This document shows positions 45,268 through 54,697 of a DNA stretch of 64,000 bases, piece by piece. Position 1 is the first letter of the stretch. Each line of letters begins with the position of its first letter. Source of the DNA: Malikia spinosa (GTDB taxonomy: Bacteria; Pseudomonadota; Gammaproteobacteria; Burkholderiales; Burkholderiaceae_C). The stretch is from assembly GCF_002980625.1 (NCBI RefSeq), contig NZ_PVLR01000030.1:1-64000 (forward strand). Reading direction: 5' to 3'. Below the pieces are notes generated by a model. It was not told the DNA's origin, made no database searches, and saw only the letters and a program-made list of their open reading frames with translations. Position numbers and translations under genes: made by a program.

Positions 45268-46689
45268 ATGAACCAGCTGTCTGATCGCGCCCCCACTCTT
45301 GGTCACCGAGAGCTGCTGGGGGACCAGGTGCTCTTGATCGCGATTGCCTTGAGCGCCCTGGGCGCGATCGTGCTGGGCTTTCAATTCGTCGAGGCGACCA
45401 CCGCCTTCATCGGGGTCGCCCTGCTGGTCGGCGTGGCGGGACTGGCCTTCGCGCTGGCGCGCGGCACCCTGACTTCACGCCTGGTCCTGACCGCCTGCCT
45501 GGTGGGCCTGGTCATTCTGCATATCCAGCTCTCGCGCGGCACCACCGAATACCACTTCGGCGTCTTCGCCTCGCTGGCGCTGGTGATGGTCTACCTCGAC
45601 TGGCGCCCGATCCTGCTGGCGGCCGGCCTGTTCGCACTGCACCACATCCTGTTTGACCGCCTGATGGCAGCGGGTCTGGGCTTTTATTGCCTGAACGAAC
45701 CCGATTTCGGCCGCATCCTGCTGCATGCCTTCTATGTGATCGTCCAGACGGCGCTCGAGCTGATGCTGGTGCGCGGCATGGCGCAGGCGGCCAGCGAGGG
45801 CCTGGAGCTGCAACAGATGGTCCATCGCATCAACCAGGTCGATGGCATCTCGCTGCAACTCAACGACCTGCAGGCCAAGACGGCCCTGGGCCAGGCCTTG
45901 GAACAGGCGCTGCAGCGCATGCAGGGCGCTGTCAGCACCGTCAACCAGGTGGCCGCCAGCATGCGTATTGCCAGCGCCGAGATTGCCAGTGGCGACCGCG
46001 ACCTCAGCGTGCGCTCCGAGAGCGCTGCCAGCAGCATCGAGCAGACCGCTGCCAGCATGGAGGAGCTGACCAGTTCGGTGCGCCAGACCGCCGACGCCAC
46101 CCGCGAAGCCATGACCATGGCAGTGGAAAACGCCGAGGTCGCGCAGCGTGGCGGCGAGGTCGTCGGCCAGGTCGTCAGCACCATGAACGAGATCAACCAG
46201 AGCAGCCAGAAGATCGGCGACATCATCGGCGTGATTGACGGCATCGCGTTCCAGACCAATATCCTGGCGCTCAACGCCGCAGTCGAGGCCGCGCGCGCGG
46301 GCGAGCAGGGCCGCGGCTTTGCCGTGGTGGCGACCGAGGTGCGCAGCCTGGCCCAGCGCAGCGCCCTGGCGGCCAAGGAAATCAAGGACCTGATCGGCGC
46401 CAGCGTCGACAAGGTCGAGCAGGGGGCTCGACTGGTGCAGTCCGCCGGCAGCACCATCGCCGACGTGGTCAGCCATTCCCGCCGCGTCAGCACCCTGATG
46501 AGCGACATCAACCGCCTGTCGTCCGAGCAGTCGGAAGGCATCGGCCAGGTCAACCAGGCGATTTCGCAGATTGACGAGATGACGCAGCGCAATGCCGCGA
46601 TGGTCGAGCAGTCGATGGCCGCTGCCGAGAGCCTGCAGGATCAGGCGGTGCAGCTGGTCGAGGCGGTCAAGGTGTTCAAGTCGGCCTGA
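45268..46689 (+). CDS. Methyl-accepting chemotaxis protein with integral-membrane sensor
   Basis: The 473-aa protein has six hydrophobic segments in its first 170 residues and no large periplasmic domain, followed directly by a signalling domain with the tip [20 protein letters not shown] and [15 protein letters not shown]. Five histidines lie in or near the membrane part (H85, H96, H125, H126, H153), including an ALHHILFD motif, suggesting metal or haem binding or an internal sensor. No HAMP domain and no C-terminal CheR tether are seen. No ribosome site precedes the ATG. It lies between flgL and fliR. Confidence 0.9.
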   Translation: MNQLSDRAPTLGHRELLGDQVLLIAIALSALGAIVLGFQFVEATTAFIGVALLVGVAGLAFALARGTLTSRLVLTACLVGLVILHIQLSRGTTEYHFGVFASLALVMVYLDWRPILLAAGLFALHHILFDRLMAAGLGFYCLNEPDFGRILLHAFYVIVQTALELMLVRGMAQAASEGLELQQMVHRINQVDGISLQLNDLQAKTALGQALEQALQRMQGAVSTVNQVAASMRIASAEIASGDRDLSVRSESAASSIEQTAASMEELTSSVRQTADATREAMTMAVENAEVAQRGGEVVGQVVSTMNEINQSSQKIGDIIGVIDGIAFQTNILALNAAVEAARAGEQGRGFAVVATEVRSLAQRSALAAKEIKDLIGASVDKVEQGARLVQSAGSTIADVVSHSRRVSTLMSDINRLSSEQSEGIGQVNQAISQIDEMTQRNAAMVEQSMAAAESLQDQAVQLVEAVKVFKSA

Positions 46690-46738
46690 AGCCGGCGCGT
46701 CGGAGTCCCGGCCCAGGCCGGGATCAAAACCGGCTTCA
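46687..46738. terminator. Nested inverted repeats joining the ends of the convergent chemoreceptor and fliR genes
   Basis: A perfect 9-bp repeat (TGAAGCCGG at 46687-46695, CCGGCTTCA at 46730-46738) has one gene's stop codon in each arm, and an inner CCCGGC-CCAG-GCCGGG hairpin at about 46708-46721 lies between. No T-run follows on either strand. A bidirectional terminator is the natural reading. Confidence 0.45.
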
Positions 46739-47524
46739 AGCCGGACTGAGCGCCAGCGTGACCTGGCGCACCATGGCCAGGCCCTCGCGCAGGGCTTCGA
46801 GCATAGGCTGACTCCAGTAGGGCAGGCTCAGCATGATCATCACGAAGCCCACGGTCATCGTGACCGGAAAGCCGATGCCGAACAGGTTGAGCTGCGGCGC
46901 GGCCCGGGTCAGCACGCCCAGCGCCATGTTCGTGATCAGCAGCGCCGTCAGTGCCGGCATGGCCAGCTGCAGCCCGAGGCCGAAGATCCGGGCGCCCCAG
47001 TAGGCGATTTGCTGCAGGCCGCCGCGCTGTACCGGTTCGGTCGTGATCGGCAGCAGTGTAAAGCTCTCGACCAGGGCTTCGATCAGCAGCAGATGCAGGT
47101 CGCTGCCCAGGAACAGCAGTAGCAGCAGCAGCGACAGGAACTGGCTGATCACCGATGAGCGGCCCTGCGAGCCCGGATCGAAGAAGGTCGCGAAGCCCAG
47201 CCCCATCGTCATGCCGATCATCTCGCCGGCCAGTTCCACGCCGGTGAAGATGATGCGCAGCACGAAGCCGATCGCCAGCCCGATCAGCATCTGCTGAGCC
47301 AGGATCAGCAGGCCGGCCCAGGACAGCGGGTCCTGTTCGGGAAACGGCGGCAGCGCGGGTGCGACCAGCATTGCCAGCAGCAGGCCCAGGCCCAGCTTGA
47401 CGCGGGTCGGTATGCTTCTGTGGCTCAGCAGCGGTGCGCTGGCGATCACCCCGAGGATGCGGGTCAGCGGCCAGAGAAAGGCGCTGACCCAGCCAAACAG
47501 CTGGGTGCTCGTGAATTCGACCAT
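46736..47524 (-). CDS. fliR: Flagellar export gate protein FliR
   Basis: The 262-aa protein has five or six membrane helices and the FliR segments RVKLGLGLLLAMLVAP, GLAIGFVLRIIFTGVELAGE and the GMTMGLGFATFFDPGSQG motif. With FliP and FliQ it forms the helical export channel inside the MS ring. It is the last gene of the fliF-to-fliR run, 3 bp after fliQ, and converges on the upstream chemoreceptor. Confidence 0.95.
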   Translation of the reverse strand: MVEFTSTQLFGWVSAFLWPLTRILGVIASAPLLSHRSIPTRVKLGLGLLLAMLVAPALPPFPEQDPLSWAGLLILAQQMLIGLAIGFVLRIIFTGVELAGEMIGMTMGLGFATFFDPGSQGRSSVISQFLSLLLLLLFLGSDLHLLLIEALVESFTLLPITTEPVQRGGLQQIAYWGARIFGLGLQLAMPALTALLITNMALGVLTRAAPQLNLFGIGFPVTMTVGFVMIMLSLPYWSQPMLEALREGLAMVRQVTLALSPA

Positions 47525-47527
47525 GGC

Positions 47528-47797
47528 TTAGCCAGCCAGGCTGGGCAGGCTGGTCAGCATCAACCTCAGGTAGTCGGTCAGCACGCCCAGCATCCAGGGG
47601 CCCGCGAGCACCAGCGTGGCAAAGATGCCCAGCAGCTTGGGGATGAAGGACAACGTGGCCTCGTTGATCTGCGTCGCGGCCTGGAAGATGCTGACGATCA
47701 GGCCGACCACCAGCGCGACCAGCAGCAGCGGGGCGGCGACCATGACGGTCACCTCGATGGCCTGGCGGCCCAGCGTCATGATGTTTTCGGGTGTCAT
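47528..47797 (-). CDS. fliQ: Flagellar export gate protein FliQ
   Basis: The 89-aa protein has two membrane helices around the conserved VALVVGLIVSIFQAATQINEATLSFIPK motif, and ends at the size typical of FliQ. It wraps around FliP and FliR in the export channel. It lies 10 bp after fliP and 3 bp before fliR. Confidence 0.96.
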   Translation of the reverse strand: MTPENIMTLGRQAIEVTVMVAAPLLLVALVVGLIVSIFQAATQINEATLSFIPKLLGIFATLVLAGPWMLGVLTDYLRLMLTSLPSLAG

Positions 47798-47807
47798 CGG
47801 GTCTCCT

Positions 47808-48581
47808 TCAGGCGAAGCTCTCGGCCAGTGAACCCAGCAGCAGCTGCCAGCCGTCGACCAGCACGAACAGCATCAGCTTGAACGGCAGCGAGACGATCGA
47901 GGGTGAGACCATCATCATGCCCATCGACATCAGCACGCTCGCGACCACCATGTCGATGATCAGGAACGGCAGGAAGACCGCAAAGCCGATCTGGAACGCG
48001 GTCTTGAGCTCGCTCGTGACGAAGGCCGGCACCAGCACGCGCAGCTGGACTTCGCCCGCGTCCTGCGGCGCCGGCTGGCCGGACAGCTTGATGAACAAGG
48101 CCAGGTCGGCCTGGCGGGTCTGCTTGAGCATGAAGCCCTTGAGCGGTTCGGCCGCCTGCTCGAGTGCCTGGCTGACCGAGATCTTGTTCTCGGCCAGCGG
48201 CTGGTAGGCCTCGACATAGACGCGGTCGAGTACCGGGCTCATGACGAACAGGCTCAGGAACAGCGCCAGCCCCACCAGCACCTGGTTCGGCGGTGTCGAC
48301 TGGGTACCCAGCGCCATGCGCAGCAGCGACAGCACGATGATGATGCGCGTGAAGCAGGTCATCATCAGCACCACCGCCGGCAGGAAGGTCAGCGAGGTCA
48401 GCAGCAGCAGGATCTGCAGGTTCAGGCTGTAGCTCTGGCCGCCATTGGCCGAGCGTGCCAGCTCGAGCCCTGGCAAGGCCTGGGCCTGGGCGGCCAGCGG
48501 CAGACAGGCCAGCGACAGCAGCAGCCCCGCCAGCCGGACCCGGCGCCCCAGCTGGCACCATTGGGGTTCAGCGCTGCTCAT
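47808..48581 (-). CDS. fliP: Flagellar export gate protein FliP
   Basis: The 257-aa protein has an N-terminal cleavable signal (hydrophobic to the AQAQA near residue 34), as FliP uniquely does among the gate proteins, then [40 protein letters not shown] and the C-terminal [20 protein letters not shown]. It forms the five-fold core of the export channel. It overlaps the end of fliO by 14 bp. Confidence 0.96.
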   Translation of the reverse strand: MSSAEPQWCQLGRRVRLAGLLLSLACLPLAAQAQALPGLELARSANGGQSYSLNLQILLLLTSLTFLPAVVLMMTCFTRIIIVLSLLRMALGTQSTPPNQVLVGLALFLSLFVMSPVLDRVYVEAYQPLAENKISVSQALEQAAEPLKGFMLKQTRQADLALFIKLSGQPAPQDAGEVQLRVLVPAFVTSELKTAFQIGFAVFLPFLIIDMVVASVLMSMGMMMVSPSIVSLPFKLMLFVLVDGWQLLLGSLAESFA

Positions 48582-48906
48582 GGTGTCGGTTCAGGTAGGT
48601 GTTGAGCCAGTTGTTGGCGGCGCTGCGCGAGTCGGCGGATGGGGCCGGCAGGTTCGTCGGCGGCCCCGGCAGTTGCAGCAGGGTATTGACCTGGCCCGGC
48701 GCCACGCCGACCAGCAGCCACTGGCCGCCGACCTCGAGCAGCACCACCCGTTCGCGCGCGCCCAGCGCGGCGCTGGCGTGCAGCTGGATCAGCGCGCCCT
48801 GGCCCGCGCGCGGCTGGTACAGGCGCTGCAGCAGCCAGGCGGCCGCCGCGATTAGGCCCAGCACCAGGCCGAGCGCCAGCGTGATTTGCAGCAGACTCGA
48901 CATCAT
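48568..48906 (-). CDS. fliO: Flagellar export gate assembly protein FliO
   Basis: The 112-aa protein has one N-terminal membrane helix (about 5-27) and a cytoplasmic SpoIIIJ/FliO-type domain with [24 protein letters not shown]. It helps assemble the FliP ring. The ATG overlaps the fliN stop (ATGA), and the end overlaps fliP, so fliN-O-P are coupled. Sequence conservation of FliO is low, and placement supports the call. Confidence 0.92.
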   Translation of the reverse strand: MMSSLLQITLALGLVLGLIAAAAWLLQRLYQPRAGQGALIQLHASAALGARERVVLLEVGGQWLLVGVAPGQVNTLLQLPGPPTNLPAPSADSRSAANNWLNTYLNRHHEQR

Positions 48907-49316
48907 CGGTTGAGCTTTCTGATTCGTTCGGCCGGACTCGTGATGTCGGTCAGCCGGATGCCGAACTTGTCGTTGACCACCACCACTTCGCCCTGGGCGA
49001 TCAGGCAGCCGTTGACCAGCACGTCCATCGGCTCGCCGGCCAGGCCGTTGAGCTCGATCACCGAGCCCTGGGCCAGTTGCAGCAGGTTCTTGATCGCGAT
49101 CTTGGTCCGACCCAGCTCCACCGTCAACTGCACCGGGATGTCGAGGATGAATTCGATGTCGTGCGTGGTGCTGGACTTGGTGCTGCGCTCGGAAAAGTCC
49201 TGGAACACATCGGCGGTTGCCGGCTTGGCCTGCAGCGCCTCGGCCTGGCCTTGCTCGGACAGCGCGGCACCCCAGTCGTCGGCGGTGATACCGCCTTCCT
49301 TGTCCTCATTGCTCAT
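48903..49316 (-). CDS. fliN: Flagellar motor switch protein FliN
   Basis: The 137-aa protein has a variable acidic N-terminus and the SpoA domain (about 52-130: FILDIPVQLTVELGRTKIAIKNLLQL and EVVVVNDKFGIRLTDI split over the domain). It forms the base of the C ring with FliM and takes part in FliH-FliI docking. It overlaps fliM by 11 bp and fliO by 4 bp. Confidence 0.96.
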   Translation of the reverse strand: MSNEDKEGGITADDWGAALSEQGQAEALQAKPATADVFQDFSERSTKSSTTHDIEFILDIPVQLTVELGRTKIAIKNLLQLAQGSVIELNGLAGEPMDVLVNGCLIAQGEVVVVNDKFGIRLTDITSPAERIRKLNR

Positions 49317-50316
49317 CTTGGACTCCTTGCGATAACATGCTCTTGCCGCCTTGCAGCAGCTTTTCGACCCGTAGTGCGTACTGGCCGTTGAGTTGACCGT
49401 AGCTGCATTCGAGCACCGGCACTTCCTCGACCTTGAGTTCGACCGTTGACGGCAGCTCGACCGGGATCACATCGCCGACCTTGAAATTCAGCACATCGCG
49501 CAGCGTCGACGGAGCGGTGCAGAGGTTGGCGACCGCCTCGACCTCGGCAACCTGGATCTGCTGCTTCATCTGCTGCACCCAGCGCTGGTCGAGCGTCAGC
49601 GACTCGCCTTGCATATTGCTCGTCAGCAGGTCGCGGATCGGCTCGATCATCGAGTAGGGCGTGCAGATATGCATCTCGCCGCCGACCACCCCGAGTTCGA
49701 CGCTGAAGGTGGTCACCACCACGATCTCGTTGGGCGTCGCGATGGTGGCGAACTGGGTGTTCATCTCCGAGCGCACAAATTCGAACTCGATCGGGTAGAC
49801 CGACTCCCAGGACTTGGCATAGTTCTCGAAGATGATGGCCAGGATGCGCTGGATCGTGCGCTGCTCGGTCTGGGTGAAGTCCCGGCCTTCGATCCGGGTC
49901 TGGAAGCGTCCGTCGCCGCCGAAGAAGTTGTCGACGAACAGGAACACCAGGTCGGGGTCCATCACGATCAGCGCCGTGCCGCGCAGCGGCTTGATCTGCA
50001 CCAGGTTCAGGTTGGTCGGCACCACCAGGTGGCGCAGGAATTCGCTGTACTTGATCACCCGCACGCTGCCGGCCAGTACCTCGGCGCTGCGGCGCAGGAA
50101 GTTGAACAGTCCGATGCGCAGGAAGCGGGCAAAGCGGTCGTTGAGCAGTTCGAGCGTGGCCATGCGGCCGCGCACGATGCGCTCCTGCGTGGCCAGGTTG
50201 TACGGTCTTATGCCCTCGGTCTGCGGGGCTGGGCCTGTCTCGTCCTGCTCCCCGGTCACGCCCTTGAGCAGGGCATCGACCTCGTCCTGGGACAGGAATT
50301 TCTCAGTCACGCTCAT
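49306..50316 (-). CDS. fliM: Flagellar motor switch protein FliM
   Basis: The 336-aa protein has the N-terminal phospho-CheY binding motif FLSQDEVDALLKGV, the middle domain with FVDNFFGGDGRF, and a C-terminal SpoA domain. It links chemotactic signals to motor reversal. It starts in an ATGA overlap with fliL and overlaps fliN. The presence of the CheY motif implies a chemotaxis pathway encoded elsewhere. Confidence 0.97.
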   Translation of the reverse strand: MSVTEKFLSQDEVDALLKGVTGEQDETGPAPQTEGIRPYNLATQERIVRGRMATLELLNDRFARFLRIGLFNFLRRSAEVLAGSVRVIKYSEFLRHLVVPTNLNLVQIKPLRGTALIVMDPDLVFLFVDNFFGGDGRFQTRIEGRDFTQTEQRTIQRILAIIFENYAKSWESVYPIEFEFVRSEMNTQFATIATPNEIVVVTTFSVELGVVGGEMHICTPYSMIEPIRDLLTSNMQGESLTLDQRWVQQMKQQIQVAEVEAVANLCTAPSTLRDVLNFKVGDVIPVELPSTVELKVEEVPVLECSYGQLNGQYALRVEKLLQGGKSMLSQGVQDEQ

Positions 50317-50810
50317 TGGATCACGAATGAGGTAATGAAGACGTTGCTGATCTGGATCTCGGGCAGGCCGGGGGCAAAGGGCTCGCGCACGCGGGCCATG
50401 ATTTCCTCGATCAGTTGCTGCTTGCCCTCGGTGCTCGAAATCTCCTCACCGGTCTTGGACGATATCAGCATCAGCAGACGGCTGCGCACCTGCGGCAGGT
50501 ACAGCTTCAACTGCTCCACGTCATTCTGGCCGCCCAGTTGCAGCGTCAGCGCGGTCTGCAGGAACAGGCCGTCGCCGTTCAGGTTGACGGTGAAGGGCTC
50601 GAGCGGATGGAACACCGGCGGTTGCGGGGCGGCCGCTTTTTGCACCTCCTGATGCGGGGCCTTGTCGGCGGAGCGCTGCCAGTAGAACCAGCCGCCCGCC
50701 GCCGCAGCGCCTACCAGGACCAGCAGCGCGATCGGCAGCCATTTTTTCCAGGCCGGCTTCTTGCCTGCGCTGGCATCGGCATCGGAGGATTTGGGGTCGG
50801 CAGTGGCCAT
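50313..50810 (-). CDS. fliL: Flagellar basal-body protein FliL
   Basis: The 165-aa protein has a single membrane helix (about 25-45) and a periplasmic stomatin-like FliL domain ending EIQISNVFITSFVIQ. It surrounds the stators and supports torque. It is 33 bp downstream of fliK and is coupled to fliM by ATGA. Confidence 0.94.
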   Translation of the reverse strand: MATADPKSSDADASAGKKPAWKKWLPIALLVLVGAAAAGGWFYWQRSADKAPHQEVQKAAAPQPPVFHPLEPFTVNLNGDGLFLQTALTLQLGGQNDVEQLKLYLPQVRSRLLMLISSKTGEEISSTEGKQQLIEEIMARVREPFAPGLPEIQISNVFITSFVIQ

Positions 50811-50843
50811 GTGACTTCAGCTTGTGATGAGAGATGAAAAAAA

Positions 50844-52127
50844 TCAGGCGAACAGGTTCAGCAGGCCGCCGCCCTGCGCGCGCGGCTGCACCAGGGCTTC
50901 GACCGGCTCATCCTCGGCGGCGTCGCTGCGGCGGTCCTGGCGCTGGAAGGCCGGGCGCTCACGCTCGGACTGATGCGAGCCGACATCGGCCTGCCCAAGC
51001 TCGATCCCGGCTTCGCCCAGCATGGCGCGCAGTGTCGGCAATGCATCCTGCAGCGCCTGGCGCACCTCGGGCATGGCCGAGACGAACTGCACCGTTGCCT
51101 GCTGCTGGTCGAGCTGCAGCGTGATCTGGATCGGACCCAGGTGCGGCGGATTCAGGCTCAGGCTGGCGCTTTGCAACTGGTCCCGCACCAGCCAGCTGAC
51201 CTGCTGGCTCACGGCCTGGTCCCAGCCGCGCTGGCCCAGCGGCGTCGCCACATGGCGCTGTACCGGCACCAATTCGGGCAGGCGGTCCGTTGCAGGGGTC
51301 AGGCCAGTGGCTGCGGGCAGGGCTTGGGCCAGGGCCTCGAATGCCGGCGGCGTGTCGGGCGTGTTGGTTGCAGCGCCGGTCGGGACTGCAGCGGGACGCG
51401 TCAGCTGAGGCGCGGCAGCAGCCAGCGCGCGCGCGGCAACTGCATCGAGTTGACCCGGTTCGGGTAAGTCCGGCTGCTGCTGCGCCCGCTGGCCCGGGGC
51501 ATCGGTGGTGGACTCCAGCGCGGCGGTGGATGGCGCTGCCGCCGTGTCGATCACCGGTGCGGCGGGCTGGAGTGCAGGCGCTGCTGTCGACAGCAACGCA
51601 AACGGGGGCGGGGTGCCATCGAGCTGCACGCGGTCCTGTTCGGTTTCCTTGGCTGGCGCGCTGGCGGGGTCTGCAGCCGGGGTCGCAGCATGGGACGCGA
51701 CCACTACCGGTTCACCCGCACCGGACGCGGCCAAGGCCGTCACTGGCTCGATAACGGGTTCGGCAATCGCCTGGGCAACTGCAGCCATTGCACTCGCTGC
51801 TGCAGCCAGCGGCTCGGTCACCGCCTCCGCCGGCTTGGCTGCGGTCCTGGCCCGCATCCCGTCGAGCAGGGTCAGCCAGTCGGACGGTGCGTCGTCAGCC
51901 GCTGGCTCGGCGGCATTGCCCGGTTTGAGCTTGGCCGCTGCTGGCGTGGCCGTTACCTGGGCTTTTGTGGTTTCGGACGAGTCGCCCGCTTCGGTCTGGC
52001 GCCGCAGCTCCTGCTCGAAAGACGAGCCCGAGCCGGCTTCGCGCAAGCCAGGCGTTGCCGGGCTCGTGACGCCGGCATTGGCGCTGACGCTGCCTGTCGC
52101 GGACAGGGACAAATCGTTCCAGCTCAT
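50844..52127 (-). CDS. fliK: Flagellar hook-length control protein FliK
   Basis: The 427-aa protein has a long Ala/Pro/Thr/Glu-rich N-terminal ruler region (about 40-290) and the Flg_hook C-terminal domain with SLSLNPPHLGPIQITLQLDQQQATVQFVSAMPEVRQAL split over residues 320-360. It measures the hook and triggers the FlhB switch. Its position between fliJ and fliL is standard. A second FliK-like gene lies at 58,370-59,374. Confidence 0.93.
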   Translation of the reverse strand: MSWNDLSLSATGSVSANAGVTSPATPGLREAGSGSSFEQELRRQTEAGDSSETTKAQVTATPAAAKLKPGNAAEPAADDAPSDWLTLLDGMRARTAAKPAEAVTEPLAAAASAMAAVAQAIAEPVIEPVTALAASGAGEPVVVASHAATPAADPASAPAKETEQDRVQLDGTPPPFALLSTAAPALQPAAPVIDTAAAPSTAALESTTDAPGQRAQQQPDLPEPGQLDAVAARALAAAAPQLTRPAAVPTGAATNTPDTPPAFEALAQALPAATGLTPATDRLPELVPVQRHVATPLGQRGWDQAVSQQVSWLVRDQLQSASLSLNPPHLGPIQITLQLDQQQATVQFVSAMPEVRQALQDALPTLRAMLGEAGIELGQADVGSHQSERERPAFQRQDRRSDAAEDEPVEALVQPRAQGGGLLNLFA

Positions 52128-52132
52128 GATGA

Positions 52133-52573
52133 CTAGCCCAGCTGTGAGCGGCGGCGCGCCGCCCGCTCGTCGGTCTGTTTCTGGTCCTGGCGGTTGGCCT
52201 GGCGCAGGGCTTGCTGCTGGGCGCGCTGCACCAGCGTGCCGTAGGACAGGCGCTTGCGCTCATGCTCGCGCCAGCTGTCGCGTTCGCGCTCGACCAGGTA
52301 CTTGGACTGCAGCACGGCGGCATCCTGCTGCGAAATCGCCCGGTCCAGGCCCTGGATGAAGCGCAGGAAATTGGCATGGCCCGCCACGCTCAGGCCGTTG
52401 GACATCTGGGTCTGCAGCTGATCGACATATTCTTGCCGATACTGCCGCAGCAGGTCGAGCTTTTCCTGGGCCTGCTCGCTTTGGCGGGTGGCCTGGCCGA
52501 GCCGCTTGGCGGCCTCTTCGGATTGCTGCGTCGTCAGTTCGATCAGCGTCTCGATCACGCTCGGATTTGCCAT
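52133..52573 (-). CDS. fliJ: Flagellar export stalk protein FliJ
   Basis: The 146-aa protein is almost entirely a coiled coil, rich in Gln, Arg and Glu, as expected for FliJ, which inserts into the FliI hexamer and contacts FlhA. It carries FLRFIQGLDRAISQQ near its middle. It lies between fliI and fliK with short gaps. Confidence 0.92.
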   Translation of the reverse strand: MANPSVIETLIELTTQQSEEAAKRLGQATRQSEQAQEKLDLLRQYRQEYVDQLQTQMSNGLSVAGHANFLRFIQGLDRAISQQDAAVLQSKYLVERERDSWREHERKRLSYGTLVQRAQQQALRQANRQDQKQTDERAARRRSQLG

Positions 52574-52604
52574 GCTTGATTATCGCTGCCGCCCAGCTGC
52601 CCGA

Positions 52605-53996
52605 TCAGGCAAACAGAGCGGAAAGTTCGCGCCAGCTCTGCTCCATCCCGGCGCGCTCGTGGATGCTCTGCTGCAGGAAATGCTCGATGCGCTCGTGCAT
52701 GCGGATCGCCTCGTCGATCAGCGGGTCGCTGCCCGGGCTGTAGGCGCCGACGTTGATCAGGTCGCGGTTGCGCTGATAACCCGACATCAGCTGCTTGAGC
52801 CGGCGCGTGCGCTTCTGGTGCGTCTCGTCGGTGATGTTGTGCATGGCGCGGCTGATCGACTGCTCAATGTCGATCGCTGGATAGTGACCGGCTTCGGCCA
52901 GCACCCGGTTCAGCACGATATGGCCGTCCAGGATCGCGCGCGCCGAGTCGGCGATCGGGTCCTGCTGGTCGTCGCCCTCGGTCAGCACGGTATAGAAGGC
53001 CGTGATCGAGCCGCCGCCGGCGCGACCATTGCCGGCGCGCTCGACCAGCGCCGGCAGCTTGGCGAACACCGAGGGCGGATAGCCCTTGGTCGCGGGCGGC
53101 TCGCCGATCGCCAGCGCGATCTCGCGCTGCGCCATCGCGTAGCGCGTCAGCGAATCCATGATCAGCAGCACGTTCTTGCCCTGGTCGCGGAAATGCTCGG
53201 CGATCAGCGTCGTGTAGGCCGCGCCCTGCAGTCGCAGCAGCGGCGGGTTGTCGGCCGGTGCCGCCACCACCACCGAACGCGCCAGGCCTTCCTCGCCCAG
53301 GATCTGCTCGATGAATTCCTTGACCTCGCGTCCGCGCTCGCCGATCAGCCCGACCACGATCACGTCGGCTGCGGTGTAGCGCGCCATCATGCCCAGCAGC
53401 ACGCTCTTGCCCACGCCCGAACCCGCGAACAGGCCCATGCGCTGGCCCCGGCCCACGGTCAGCATGCTGTTGATCGCGCGCACGCCGACATCGAGCGTCT
53501 GCGAGATCGGTTCGCGCTGCAGCGGGTTCATGGCCCGCGCGTAGAGCGGCGCCATCACATGGCCCTGCAGCGGCCCGAGCTGGTCGAGCGGGCGGCCGGT
53601 GGCGTCGAGCACGCGACCGAGCAGGGCCGCGCCGACCGGCAGGGTGCGGCCGTCCGAGGTCGGCCGGGCCTGGGCGCGCCGATCATGCAGCCGGGGCTGG
53701 GACCTGGCCGCGACGGTGGGAATCACCGGTGCGCCCGGCTGCACGCCCTCGACATCGCCCAGCGGCATCAGGAACAGGCGCTCCTGCTCGAAGCCCACCA
53801 CCTCGGCATCGAGCCGAAAGCCGCTCGGCAGCGGCACATGGCAGGGGCTGCCGACCGGCAGCCGCAGGCCCACGGCCTCCATCACCAGGCCGGCGACGCG
53901 TGTCACGCGGCCATAGGCCTGCAGCGGCGCGCAATGCTGCACGCGCTGGCGGCAAGCCAGCAAGTAGCTGTCCCAGCCGGTTGCACCGGCTGTCAC
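52605..53996 (-). CDS. fliI: Flagellar export ATPase FliI
   Basis: The 463-aa protein resembles F1 beta and has the P-loop [11 protein letters not shown] (about 191-201), [16 protein letters not shown], a Walker B strand [17 protein letters not shown] and the late [13 protein letters not shown] segment. It unfolds and delivers export substrates. It starts with GTG in a GTGA overlap with the fliH stop. FliH upstream and FliJ downstream complete the ATPase complex. Confidence 0.96.
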   Translation of the reverse strand: MTAGATGWDSYLLACRQRVQHCAPLQAYGRVTRVAGLVMEAVGLRLPVGSPCHVPLPSGFRLDAEVVGFEQERLFLMPLGDVEGVQPGAPVIPTVAARSQPRLHDRRAQARPTSDGRTLPVGAALLGRVLDATGRPLDQLGPLQGHVMAPLYARAMNPLQREPISQTLDVGVRAINSMLTVGRGQRMGLFAGSGVGKSVLLGMMARYTAADVIVVGLIGERGREVKEFIEQILGEEGLARSVVVAAPADNPPLLRLQGAAYTTLIAEHFRDQGKNVLLIMDSLTRYAMAQREIALAIGEPPATKGYPPSVFAKLPALVERAGNGRAGGGSITAFYTVLTEGDDQQDPIADSARAILDGHIVLNRVLAEAGHYPAIDIEQSISRAMHNITDETHQKRTRRLKQLMSGYQRNRDLINVGAYSPGSDPLIDEAIRMHERIEHFLQQSIHERAGMEQSWRELSALFA

Positions 53997-54697
53997 GCTG
54001 CGGGCTCCAGCCAGGCAGTGTCGCGCCCGAGCGAATGCTGCAGCCGCCGCCAGCGCGCCGGCAGGCTGGCGTCGATCTGCTGGTCACAGGTCTCGATCAG
54101 GCAGCCGCCACGCGCGAGCTGGACATCGGCCTGCAGCCGCCAGCCGGCAGCCTGCAGCTCGCTGCCGCGCACCGCCTTGACCAGCTCAAGGTCCTGCGGA
54201 TGCAGGCGCAGCACCGCTGGTGGGCGCACCAGCGGCAGCTCCTGCAGCGCCTGGTCGATCACGCCCAGCAGCCGCTCGGGCTGCAGCTCCAGCGTCTGGC
54301 ACAGCATGGCTTGCGCCATGTCCAGCGCCAGATCGAGCAGCTGCCTGGCCAGCGCTTCGCGCGCCTGGGTCAGTTCCTGGCCGAACTGCTGCCCGAGCTG
54401 GGTCAGCGTCTGCGTCAGCTCCTGCTGCAGCGCCAGATTGTCGGCCTGCACCTGGGCCAGCCCTTCGGCATGACCTTCGTCGTAGCCGCGCAGCCGACCC
54501 TCGCGCAGGCCGGTCTGGTAGCCCTGCTGCTGGCCTTGCTGCAGGCCGGTCTCGCGCGCGCTGCGCAACTCGCGCGCGAGCTGCTCGGCGGCGGCCGCCG
54601 CCGCAGCGGCCTCGTCGACCACCTTGTGCCCGGGCTCCTGCGCCAGCGAGGCCAGCTCCCAGCGCTGGTAGGCCGTCTGCGGCCTGGGATCAGACAT
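53993..54697 (-). CDS. fliH: Flagellar export ATPase regulator FliH
   Basis: The 234-aa protein has an Ala run (about 30-37), a GxxxG-type repeat segment rich in Gly, Gln and Glu ([20 protein letters not shown]) typical of FliH, and a C-terminal V-type ATPase E-like domain. It regulates FliI and tethers it to FliN. It overlaps fliG by 8 bp and fliI by 4 bp. Confidence 0.94.
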   Translation of the reverse strand: MSDPRPQTAYQRWELASLAQEPGHKVVDEAAAAAAAAEQLARELRSARETGLQQGQQQGYQTGLREGRLRGYDEGHAEGLAQVQADNLALQQELTQTLTQLGQQFGQELTQAREALARQLLDLALDMAQAMLCQTLELQPERLLGVIDQALQELPLVRPPAVLRLHPQDLELVKAVRGSELQAAGWRLQADVQLARGGCLIETCDQQIDASLPARWRRLQHSLGRDTAWLEPAA

